64,000 bases of DNA from contig JANPWX010000247.1 of NCBI GenBank assembly GCA_024734555.1, positions 3,940,853 through 4,004,852 on the forward strand, given 5' to 3'. The position numbers and the translations under genes are program-made. Position 1 is the stretch's first letter; every line of letters begins with the position of its first letter. Positions 1-11,528 of the stretch are shown here, in pieces. The notes under the pieces were generated by a model that saw only the letters and a list, made by a program, of their open reading frames with translations, was not told the origin of the DNA and did not search any database. This stretch comes from Trochalopteron elliotii. Lineage: Eukaryota; Chordata; Aves; Passeriformes; Leiothrichidae.

Positions 1-294
1 GGTGTTTATTGTTGCAGCTCCACGTGCAAAAGGCAAGGCTCGGCCTGTCCTTCTCCCTTATGTACCCCAGGACATAGCCTGAGGCCACAGGAGAATTCAG
101 GCCAATAGATGGGAAGGGGTTGGGAGGTTCTAGAGTGGGACACTCAGCAGGACAATTGAAGAGGGCAGGTGCCTGAGCACCAGGCCAAATGGGAGATGAT
201 CTCTCTTCAAGTTTCCAGCGTGATTGACAAGGGGCTCCCCTCTGGGAGATACCAAGGGGATCAGGGGATGGGTGAGAGGATTCAGGAAGGGACA
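1..294 (-). mobile_element. Probable endogenous-retrovirus LTR, truncated by the window start
   Basis: This stretch is clearly richer in G+C than the DNA to its right. Read on the minus strand it begins TGTCCCTTCC at 294, a usual LTR start. It runs through a long C-rich U3-like region to a TATA-like TACATAA (complement of 58-64), then an AATAAA polyadenylation signal about 50 bases further on (complement of 5-10). Start, TATA-like box and AATAAA fall in the order U3 to R expected of an LTR, and the sequence resembles LTRs common in bird genomes. The rest of R and U5 would lie outside the window, so the 3' end and target-site duplication cannot be checked. The family name is not certain. No gag, pol or env reading frame follows inside the window, so it is a solo LTR or the 5' LTR of an element lying to the left. 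Confidence 0.6.
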
Positions 295-2612
295 TACCAA
301 GTACAAAATAAATAAATTACATATAAAACTTTGAAAGGCTTAATCATGCGCTGCAACACAGGACTTTGCACAGCTTCATCTGAAATTGTAGAGAAGAATG
401 GTTCAGAAATAATCTTACAACTGTCTTCCACCCTCTCTGCAGTGCTTATGTGTTGGCATTATCTTATGAGGAGACTGGACTTCTGACTTTTATCAGACAT
501 CTCTGTTGTGCCTGGAGATACAAAGTTATACAAACCGTACACGGATCTTAAAAGAGTCTTCAATACTTAGTGGATATCAAAGCCACTTTTGGCACTGTGT
601 GAAAGCCTTGCTCCGAAGTCAAGGGAGGGCTGGTGACGTCTAACATGACACAAAAGATCACCACCTCCTTCCTGCTCTTGCATTCAGCAGTGTGGGAGGT
701 AAGTGACCCTGTATGTCAGAACACTCCAACTTTCCTTCTTTTGGGTGACTTCTCAACAAAATCTGCTACTCAGGTCTAAGGGATTTGCAAAACTCTCTTA
801 GGAGATAAGGTAAAGGAAAATTATACGACACAGATACACCATAGCTGGACTTGTGGAAAAGGAGGTGCAGTGTCTTCTATTGATCTTAGTTATTCCATAA
901 ACAACTGGAAGCCAGTGGCTTATTCCATCTGCCTGTGAAGGCGTAGCAAAATCAGTACTGAAAATAATAAGAAACAACAGAAAAACAAATTTAAAAATCA
1001 ATAAAAATTATAACCCTGACAGAACGAAAAGAAATATACCAAATTTATAAGACCTTAACATTTAAGAAAAAACATAAATTTTTTTTTGCATTTTAAAAAA
1101 CAGCAAAAGACCTGTTTAAACATCTGTGTCTGATTTTCCAATGTTTATTTAATTCTAATACTCACATAACACTCAAACTGATCCTGACAGATATGTGATA
1201 ATGAATCTGCTTTGAAATTCATCCAGAGAAGAAAAACCTGTTCAGGGAATCCAGTACTCTATCTCAAAGGGAATACGTTTAGATCAGCCTGGAACCAGTT
1301 AATACAATTACACTTGTACAATTCTTTGCTTGGAATGTTTACTAAGTGTTGTGAGGCAATAAATGAACAAGAATTGGCTAGACATAACTTTAAATCCATC
1401 TCCTGCCTGCCTGTGAATTAGAGTGTAACATGATTTGTCCTCTCTGAGGAGAGTGGAGATTTGTGACTGTAGATTCCTAACTTTAAAGGAATACTCATTT
1501 GATCTAAAATTTCAATTTAAAATTGTGACAGCTGCCTGTGACTGAAATCTTTTGATTTATCCACTGAGAAATTTTCTTTCCTATTTTCATAGTATCTCCC
1601 AGTTCTCTGTAAGGTTTGTTCATCCCACCACCAGATGAAAGAATGTTATAGCCATTCCGTTTGGGTTTTTTTCCCAGTTACAACCACTGAAGTAAATGCT
1701 ATAGGTATTTGAAAAGCATTATGTATTTATGCCTTTGAGGTACTACACTATCATCCTATTACAGAACTTCCTGAAGAAGTAGCAAACAGCAATAAAAAAA
1801 ACCTTAAGTTTGTGGGCAAAAGATATGATATTTTGTATTTCTGCGTCTTCTTTTCATTTCCTGCTAGAAGTCACATATACTGATCAGAAAATGCCTGGTC
1901 TGCTTTTACACCACAAGACAGGGACAAGTCCATTTTATCATTCCTAATTTGAATGTTTTCTGTAACTCATGGTTCTAACTAGGCTTCAGTCACAACTGAT
2001 AGAGGCTTACCCAAAAGCAATGAGAAGCACTTGTCCCCTCAGTCTTTTTCAGGTTACTGGAATGTCCAGATGACCTCTGCATGTAAACTTCCCCACCTTA
2101 CTAATAAGAGCAACACAATCCTTCTCATCTGGTAGGACAGCCAAAATTCCATTGCTTGTCACTGCACATCGAAGAAAAAGCAATGTGGAATTAAATGTGG
2201 CTGCTGAGCTGGCTAGCTCTACGGCAGCGAAGACACTCTTCTTTGAGAGCTTCAATGGAACAGACAGAAGGAATTTAATCAGCTTCTCAATATATGTTTC
2301 TGAAGTAATAGAACAGCTTTCTGACTAGGATAATTTTATTTATAAAGGCAGTGCAGTTTTCTGTGTTTGTTTAGAGTAAAACATTTCAGCTCAGCTGAAG
2401 TAATGAGCTTCCTCAGGGATTCTGCAAGAGGCATTTGCTATCCACGGTACAGCAGGCAGGCTGGAATTGCAGCAAAGCTCTTTGGAGGAGTCTCCAGCTC
2501 TGCTTTGATTGCTGCTAAGTGCCTAGTGGCATGTCATGGGATTTTTTGACTACATGTTTGGAACTTGAAAGCCTGAGATGAACAAGCAGGTAGGGTAATA
2601 GTTAGCCACAGA

Positions 2613-2646
2613 AAATCAGTTTGTAGAACAAATCAGTTTGTAGAAC
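2613..2646. repeat. 17-bp perfect tandem duplication, two copies
   Basis: The unit AAATCAGTTTGTAGAAC occurs twice with no spacer. It is a short recent duplication, probably from replication slippage or repair, without coding meaning. Confidence 0.85.
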
Positions 2647-4338
2647 AATTTGCACGTCAGGAAAATTTTTTAACCAAGTATAAGTAGAATTCTAAAGTAT
2701 CACCTTTCTCATATTATGTTGTCATCCATATTTCAAACTCTCAGGACTTTTTGATGTCCTAGAATTCAAGGAGAATGAAATGTGGTGAGAGCAACCTGGG
2801 AAGAAGCTCACAACAGAGGGTAGGCTGACTGTCATGGATGTGTCCTTTGATGAAAGTTAAGAGCAGGTGACTCCTCTGCTGTGGAATGAAGCCCTTATGG
2901 AGAATAGAAAGGAGATTTGTTTATGTTATGTAGTACCTGGCCAGCTGAAATGACTGAATAAAGGGCTGGCTTTACGTATCTTTTAAGGCTATTGATAAAA
3001 TGGTCATATCAAAGCCATATACCACAGGAAAAATAAACAATATAGATTTTATCTAAAATACATAAAATTCACACAGCAGGAAGGCTGTTATGTTCTGTCC
3101 AGCCATTATGCAGGAAGGACCCAGGTTTTTCATGATTTTCATGCCTTTATTTCGTACTTTGTTTTGATTTGAGCTGTGAATCTGTGTACTGCATGAAAAG
3201 TATGATAAAGCCAGTATGCTGTGCAAAATATTAAAATAACAGAAAACCAAGTTTCAGTCAAACCATCTGCTCCCTTTTCACAAGAGCTGTGTGTTTAAGG
3301 AAAAAAAAAGGAAAGGAAAAAATTAGCTAAACAGAAATAATGCTAAGGTTATGGAAAAAATTGGTGGAAAAAAAGTAAAAAATATTTTCATTATATATCC
3401 AGTTAAAAATTCTTCTTCTCTTAAAAAAAAAAATACACTTGGATTGCAAGTTAAATGATTAAAATTAAACATAAGGGAATTTGAAATAGTCTTTCCTCAA
3501 AACATTTAAAGATACTGAAACTGTCAAATTTTTTATTTCTGTTATGATAAAACCAATAAAACTGATTTTAAAAATCAGAAAAATTTATATATTCTGGAAC
3601 CTATACTTTTAGTGGAAAAATATAACCAAAAAATTGTTTCTTATTCTACATGGTGTAAAGAAGCCTAGAAAAAAATGCAGACAGAATTTAGAAAAACAAT
3701 CAATCAAACAAAAATTCAAAACCCCCCTTATTAGACCAACTTTAACTTTTTATTTAGATTTCCTTTTCTTTCTGTACCTCTTCCTCAACTTCTGTAGAAC
3801 CAAATATCTTGCCTTGATAGTGACAGGCCAAATAAAGTCACTTACATTTCCAGGCCAATGAGAACAATAAAGCTCGTCAATTATGAACAATAATAACATT
3901 ATTTAGTTCAATTAAGAGCCATAGAGATACAGTTGTTTTGTGTATTACCAAAGTGTAATACCAGCATTGAAACATTAGATCATAATATTTCGTCTTAAGG
4001 TTGAAGTTACAGGAAACCTTGCCCTACATTATAGACATTGAAAGGAACCTGGAAATAACTGCACTGGAGAAAGAGAAGAGGGAATATTTTTTTCTTTTGT
4101 GAGCAATCATTTTATACAATATTTTAAATAGTTTTAGGCAAAACCACATTTCCAAAGGAGATGCACCAAGTTTTTCACTGGAAAAGGAGGTATGTTTCCA
4201 CCAAAAGATTTATAGTGCTTGTTGTACCTAATAATAGACATCAGGCTGTTTACCTCAAGTTACTTTACTTTCCAAAACAGAAGCCACAGTGAAAGCTGGA
4301 CTCTTAGGGTCAAAGTGGTGTAGATGTTCTTTTTGTTC

Positions 4339-4368
4339 TTTAGGACAAAAGCAGTCTTTTGTCCTAAA
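4339..4368. repeat. Perfect 12-bp inverted repeat with 6-nt loop
   Basis: TTTAGGACAAAA at 4339-4350 is followed by GCAGTC and then the exact reverse complement at 4357-4368. The stem is perfect and would form a stable small hairpin in single-stranded DNA or RNA. It is too short for a microRNA precursor, and no function is implied. Confidence 0.8.
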
Positions 4369-5520
4369 CTGATGTGCAGTTTTTGAAACCACTATTAACG
4401 AAGCTCTTTTAAAAATCACTTATAGGGGAAACATGTAGCCATTTCCATTAAAGACTGTTGTTCCCATAGACCTGTTAGTTGCTGTATTTCATTATTAGTG
4501 CTCTCTCATCAAGTAACAATTTTGCTGCCATTTTGTGTTTACAGTTCACTAGTAATCAAAACTCCCTGCCAGACCTCAATCAAGTCATCTGGTGGAGCTC
4601 CTATGTCCTTCAGCACCTATAGGAAAGAAGCAATGTGCTGTGAAGTCCTACATTTTTCTCATCAGAACGAAAAACAGATCCTCAGCTCAGTTTTAAATCT
4701 TAGACTTTTAAATCAAGAAAAGCTCTAGCAGTGTTATAACATGCAAATAAGATCTGACCATTCAATCTTTTCTTTACTTCCCATTGGTTTAAATAAAGAC
4801 ACTAAACCAAGTGGTTCTGAGCATGCTGCAGGAGTCAGATCTGCTTGCACAGACGGAAAGAGATATTTTCTTTTTTTGTCTAGCAGGGGAACACCTGAGA
4901 TGGGTCACTGAGCACCCCAATATCACTGTGCCCATGCAACCTGACAGCATCACCACACAGCCCCCAACACTCAAAAATATCTGCATGACTCTGACCACTG
5001 GCACAGGCTTTTGTCTGTGATAGATGTGCAGATATTTCTTCAGATGTATCTTGATAATGCCTCATCTTATAGTAGAGCTACATTTTTTATTGTATCTATG
5101 TATTTGTAAAGGCATGGGTAAAAAAGAGACAAACCCCGGCTACTTTTGAGAATGTGACTTCTGCCAGAGAATAAAGGTTCCTCTCTTAGGGAGTAGTTTT
5201 AAAGAGAGATTAAAAAAAAATACGACAGCTTTGTCTGAGAAAAGTCAAACTTCGGGCTGTGCAGGATAGACAGGAATATGAGCAGGTAGGGTCGCAATCC
5301 TTCCTTTATAAAGTTGTATGCTATTTATTTCACTGATTCTGTAGCTATCTTTCTGTTCCCTATTTTTACAGACATCGATTATTTCATTCACTGCTTGAGT
5401 AAGAGGAAAGCTGAATCAATCAGTCAAACAAGTAATGTAACTGTTGATTAAATCTGGTTCTCGGTGTACATTTCAGCCAAGAGAATCCATTTTTTATTGA
5501 AAGAAAAGAAAAAGAAAGGA

Positions 5521-6095
5521 AGAAAGAAAAGTAGTTTAACTTTATATAACAGCTTTAAAACAAAAAGCATGTGATCATTTTACAAGCTGCAGGAAACATG
5601 ACTCAAAACAGTAACAAAATGCAAAAATAATCTGTCTATCCCTCCCAAGGGAACTGCAACTAAGATTACCCTATATACGATTACTATCTATACAATAATT
5701 TTGTCAATGTCTGAAGATAATTTCATCTCTTATATTTATCAGAAAATAAAAACAGCTATATTAGCTATAACACTAGGATCTATTGGTCTGCTGTGAGTAC
5801 AGCAAAAATAGGATCATCCTGATCTAAGCTTGATTGTTGAGTGATGAATTCTGAATTGGTTTAGATACATCCAAGACATAATGAATGGTTTTATATATAG
5901 TCCATCAAGTCAAGGCTCACTCCCCAAACTGAGGAAAAAACTTTTCAAATGAGTAGATTAAAAAATGTTACTGAATTCCTAAGAACAGCAATACTTACTT
6001 ATTTTTGTTTTGAGTCAGGTTTTCTGCAGCTTGTAAAGTGATCAGATTCTTTTGCTTTTAAAGCTGTTGCATAAAGTTAAACTACTTTTCTTTCT
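5521..6095. repeat. Long inverted repeat: 95-bp arms, 385-bp spacer (foldback-like element)
   Basis: The reverse complement of 5521-5615 aligns without gaps to 6001-6095, with about 83 of 95 positions identical by eye. The arms share GCAGCTTGTAAA, the block TTTTAAAGCTGTT and AAAGTTAAACTACTTTTC. Both arms continue outward into homopurine/homopyrimidine tracts. A weaker match lies beyond these (5465-5476 against the complement of 6125-6136), so the ancestral inverted unit may be about 130-150 bp. The 385-bp spacer shows no inverted symmetry and no open frame. The shape fits a non-autonomous foldback or MITE-like DNA transposon, or two copies of one unknown repeat in opposite orientation. No target-site duplication could be defined. 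A transcript through it could form about 95 bp of imperfect duplex. Confidence 0.8.
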
Positions 6096-6109
6096 TTTTT
6101 TTTTTTTTT
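6095..6109. repeat. Poly(T) run, 15 nt
   Basis: A simple T homopolymer at the outer edge of the right arm of the inverted repeat. It matches the purine-rich GAAA tract at the outer edge of the left arm. Confidence 0.9.
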
Positions 6110-6139
6110 AATTAAAAATATGCACTGAGATGTATATCA

Positions 6140-9100
6140 GTCCATCAGCATAAATGCAGATCAAAGCTCAGGGGTTTTTTTTCTCTCTAATGCTTGCTCC
6201 TCTCTATTCCTTATAATGTATTCAAGAGATTTTCAAAGCACTGGGAAAGTGACAAGGAAGAGACTGAAGTGTTATGGTAAGTGGCTGTGTAGGGATGAAC
6301 ACCAATCCTTCTAAATTCCATTTTCCCAAACATCACTCTTCATAGAACAACTTGTTCTTTGCAGCAACTAATACCTTAAAACCATGCAGATATCAACATC
6401 AACTGAAATGAGCTCATTTCAGCTTAATTATGTTCAAAAAATTACAGTGAGTTTATAAGAATAAAGCATAAAGATTACATTAGTCTCAAACTGCTTGAAT
6501 TTTGATAAACCACCATTATTTGCAGCAGATATTAATTTTAACTTTGGAATACATTCTTCTGTATACAAATGAATAAAGTATGAGAATAAAAAGGTAAATT
6601 TTGTCTTTCATGTATGGCATAATAGAGAAATACATTATATAGAAAGGTCACAGTTTAATTTTAAAGGCTGCGAATAAAATCTTTCCCAGCACTTTGCTTC
6701 ATTTACAAAAATAGCTTCAGAATTACAAGGATTTTATAATGTCAGCCCTTAATTTATAAAAAACTCTGATGCATTTTTAAAAGTTATATCCCTATATAAA
6801 AATATATAAGGCTATATAGAGATATATGAAGGACAATTATATGGTAATCTTGTTTTTAGACTGTCTATATGTTCATTACTTAACAGAGACTATTTTTAAA
6901 CTATTTTTTAAGGTTTTTAAAAATACTTAAAAATAACATGGCAGGGATAGACTAACATTTTTAGTGAAAGAATACTAGCTATATTGCTCTCACAATACAT
7001 TTTCTGAAACAGACATAATTACAAAAACTGATCTAGACACAGATAAAAAAAACCTGCTAAATACTGAGCATCTTCAGACTAGGGGTGAAATTATGATTAA
7101 TTAGGAATATACATGTAAGAGTTTAGTGAACATGTTAAAAAATGATGTAGTGAAATAGAATAAAAGTGATAACAAGTGCTTTTTAAACCATTTTACTGCA
7201 ACTCATTATGAATGTCCATTTGAAATTAACAGAATGTTACATAACAGAAGACACATGGTAGGCTGGGGATAGTGATTTTCCTTATTGATTCTTTAGGTAA
7301 AGTGTGTTTTTTTAAATTCCTTTTGAGAAAATTGTTTGTTATACGAAAATCAGAAGGGAAGTTTTAGTACTTTGTGCTAATGATACAGAGTTCCCTATTA
7401 GATTTCAATTGTGGGACCTTTTGGGGGACATTTGAATGTTTTGTGCTAATCTTCCAAGAAAAAAGTGCTCTGATTTCAGTTGCATATCACTGGTGCTTCC
7501 AAAATAATGGTAGTAGTAATGCCTGCATTATCTGCAGTAGCAGCATTATTATCAGTCATGATCTAGTGTTGGAGAACAGGACATTAAACAAGGCCATTCA
7601 AAGCCATAGTAGTCAATACATTTAATAAACAATATCAAGCAAAACAAGGTCTGTGATTCTAGGCATTAGGTTGATGAACTTATCCTGTCTAGTATGTAAG
7701 TTTATAAATATTTAAAGTAAGTGTGAGACAGTCAACCTTACACTTCCCCTGTGTAAAGAGAAGCCATATGCTTTGAATCAAAAATTACTTAGGCTTTAGG
7801 GCCAAAAAAAAAAAATCAAAATTAATAACTTGAAAAAACTTCAGGAAATCTTAAAAAACATCTTAAATCTTCCCACTTTTTTCTGAAATTGTAGTTTTCA
7901 TCTACAAACAACATGAACTGTCCTGGACATACAACAGTTCTCATGAAAACTTCAGTGAGTGTAAGAAGGAGAGCAGTATTAAATAGATTTCATTTAGAAC
8001 CCAAAGATCAGTGACCTTTTCAACACTGGTAAATTTCAGCTTAGAAAAGTTTGAAGGATAGAAATTTTCTCTAAACAAATCTCTGGTTTTTATTTGCTTC
8101 AAAAAGATGCTTGAGATATTTTAACAATAAAAATACTTCAATGAACTTTGAAACAACTTCTGATTTTAAAACAAGACATTTTTTCTTACTTGGGTGGAGT
8201 TTTTTATGCTAAAACTTAAGGACAGCCTTCAAAATGCATACAGAATTGATTCTGAGATTTTCACCAGTAGAATTCTATTTAACGCTATAAAGATCTTATA
8301 GATACTTCTATTTTGGGGAAAAAGCTATTCTCAGAGACCAATTTCAGCAAAATATTAAATCACATATTCCTGCCTGCAAATTCACCCAAGCGGGAGTTCC
8401 ATGGCTCCCAGATCAGTAATCAGTTCCCTTTCACATCATACTGTGAGGTGGCTTGATGGGTCATTGCAGGTCTCAGGTAAATCTCTCCTGCGTCATACAG
8501 CAGCACATGGCAATTCGTTGTGCAGTCATATGCTTACCTTGTAAAATTTTCCACTTTGCTCCTAAGACTTTATAACAATACTGCAAAACTCCTCCTGGCA
8601 ACAGGACAGACTTTGTGTTTGAAATTTAGAAACTTGGCTTTATTTTTTCCCATTTCAGGTACAATCTGAATATTCAAATTTTCCTCTCAGCATGTTTTTT
8701 TCCATATGCTACCTCCCTGAATCTGACCTGCACCAGCCATTCCAAACTTGAACACTGAAAATGACATTTCTTCAGTGTACTTCTGTATTAAACTGCTATA
8801 CCATTTCAGTATGACAGTGTATGTTAGTTAGTGATTAATGGAGAAAGAAAGAAATTTGCAAGTTCATCTTTTGTGGTTAAATTTGCAGCAGTGAAAGTCC
8901 AGTGTATCTGGCCTCTGTCACCTAATATGTTAAAAAGCCATCAAATATGTCCTATTTGGAAACTCTCCTGTGTTTACAAACATTGAGATCTGTGTGTAGA
9001 ACTCTACATTTAGCATTTTTAGGGGTTTTAATGCCACTGGAAGCTCTGGTTGCTGCTGGCCTCTGTCTGTCTTCTCTTACCATCTTATGTCCAGTAGTAT

Positions 9101-11528
9101 TACATCTTAGAATGGGCTGGAAACTCATTATCTGGGCTTTTTGGACCATGGCAATTTGACTAAGTAAGAGGAAGTTCAGTTATTAATGCCAGGAACAACA
9201 TGCTTCTTTACCAAATATGTACTAATATCATGACCAATATCAATGCTGATGGATCATATATATAATAAGACAGTATTTGGATTCATATTTAAGCCTCAGG
9301 ATCCAGGAAGATGTCCTTAGCAGACAAGTTTTTAGGAACCTGCCTTTTTCTTTGCTGCAGATTAGGGAAATGATAGGAATCAGTTCAGTCACACAACAAT
9401 GGACTGAAAAAAAAAAAAAAGTTTTGTAACAAACACTGTCTTTAAATGAAACATAGTTTGAATTGAATAAATTAATGGCTGTTAAAGCCAGACATATTGT
9501 GTGTGTGAAGGTAAAAGACAAAGAAGGCAGGTGAGGGAGAGGGAGCAAAATGAATAGTAGAAAAAAATTCTTTGTGGAATAAACAAACACCTTCACATGG
9601 TCAAATGCACCATCTGAAGTTTTTGTTTTTCTTGCTCCACTGCACTGATGTATTTTGACAGGATATTTTGTTCTGCCTCTAGGGTTTTTAGGGAAAAGGA
9701 ACTCATGGGCTATTACTGTTCCAGTGAAGAGTTTTGACTGAAATGTTTTGGCTCATTTCCTTGAGCTATGCATTAGCCAGATGGTTTGATGCATGTACCA
9801 TGCCACCCTGTTTGATCCTGCTGTTGGACTTCAGCTCCTGCTCCACTGTCAAAGGGAAGGATTATTATGAACGTTCTCATTAATATTCACACTGAAGAGT
9901 GATCTGACTGCCACTTCACTCGTACTGCAGGTTAAGTGAGGGTGCCCTGTCAAAACAGAGAAAAATCTTTACCTCTACTAATGCAAACCAGTCTGAGAGA
10001 GGATTTTGAGCAGAAAATTAGATTCCAGTATTAAGGGCTTCCCTCTTCTTTGACAAAGATTTACTATGACAAAATCTCTTCTTCATTACAAAATAAGAAA
10101 AACAGTATCTAACTCTTTCAGAGGGAAGAAAAATATATTCTACAAGGTTTTGTGAAAAAATACTTTCATAAAAATTGATAGAATTGTGAACTTATTAACA
10201 ACATGACTGAATTTGATGCAGTACTTAAAATCCCTGCTCATGGGCAGGACCTATACATCGCATAAACCAGAAATTTCTTATGGATGGGTATCCAAAGAAG
10301 AGCTAAAAGGTGCAAGGAAAACTGAAGCACTCTGTCATCCATCCAGTCCTAACAGGAGGTAACACCCCGCAGAGCTGAGGGCAAACACACCCTGTGACAG
10401 AGCAGTTTCCCCTAAGCCTGCTTTCCAAAGGTGCTGGGCAAGTTCAGGGGGAAAAATCATCTGGGTGCTCTTAACACGAGAAAAAATCATATAGAGAGGT
10501 ATCGAAATTTTGAGAACATAGCTTTAAACACAGTGGGAAACCTAGTCTTTATGCAAGGAACTTAGGTATCTGCTGCATTTCTTAACAGCTGATTCCTGCT
10601 ATCCAGAGATTAAAGATGTCAACCTACACTGACTCAAAATTGATCATACATTAAATGGCCAAAACTATTTCCTGTTCCCAAAATGACTTTCCAGGACAAC
10701 TTTTTTCTTCTTTAGAACACACTGAACGAATGAGAGTATAGTGTTACTGGTCTTAGTGAAGTATGTTATTGAAGTGAGAAGATGCCAAAGAAGATGATTG
10801 CCTCTGTCAGCCCACATAAGGCAACATTTAAAATTTCCTTCACCATATATGATTTGCTGAATTCCTGTGATACTGATTTCCAGAGGTTGGCCATAAACCA
10901 AGAAGAAGAAAAGATGTGATGGGAGTTCTAACTCAAAGAAATGTTTCTACCATGACTGAATATGAAAAGTTTTATGATTTTGATAAAGATCTGCAACTTA
11001 CATAGAATTCATTTGGCTTCTGTGCAGGAACGATCACCCTCTTGGATTTTGCCTATTAATCTTGGAAAAAGAACCATTCTGTGTGAGACTGTGTGAGAAA
11101 GGATGCCAAATTCCTACTCATGGCATAGTCTGCAAGTTCAGTATAAATTAGCCTACATGTTTTCTCTCATGTAGTTGAGTGCTATGTATCCACAGTGCAT
11201 TAGCTTCTGTTTACTCTAGACAGTTACAACAATGGAAAAGGTCCATGAACCTTCTACATGCCAAAATATACAGAAAAAACAGTCTCAGTCTGAGCAATTA
11301 TCGGCATATTTATGCTTATCCCAAGATCAACAAAAATCCATCTGGTAGAATATATATTATCTTATTAGACAACAGTTGCTACAACATAAATAGCTTTTGT
11401 TACAAATAACAGCTTGCATAAGAATCTGGTAAAATACCAGAAAGGTAATGCCTTGAAAAGGATTTAGCTCTGGGCAAGAACTTAAGGGTGCAAGTGTAAA
11501 TACCAGGAAGATGCCTAAACCCAAAAAT
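6140..11528. other. AT-rich unique sequence, no gene recognised
   Basis: No gene, transposon family or tandem array is recognisable. A 118-codon minus-strand frame (9240-9596) is dominated by F, L, I and S, and its composition follows from the A-rich DNA it is read from, so it is taken as chance. A 14-nt poly(A) run lies at 9407-9420. The region from about 6780 to 6840 is rich in TATA-type steps. Confidence 0.55.

Larger units (their letters stand above)
295..5460. other. AT-rich unique sequence, no gene recognised
   Basis: Low-complexity A- and T-rich DNA with short chance open frames on both strands, the longest about 76 codons. None shows a domain, a convincing splice context or coding-like composition. 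Small features are a 17-bp perfect tandem duplication (2613-2646) and a perfect 12-bp hairpin (4339-4368). A GTAAGT match at 699 follows a GGGAG but has no convincing acceptor at exon distance. I interpret the stretch as intergenic or intronic. Confidence 0.6.

Noticed and set aside
4789..5065. Overlapping frames on both strands with cysteine-rich products
   Set aside because: Under 80 codons each, with mutual shadows on opposite strands and no conserved cysteine spacing.
9240..9596. 118-codon hydrophobic minus-strand frame
   Set aside because: F/L/I/S-rich because the plus strand is A-rich here. The apparent membrane character follows from base composition.
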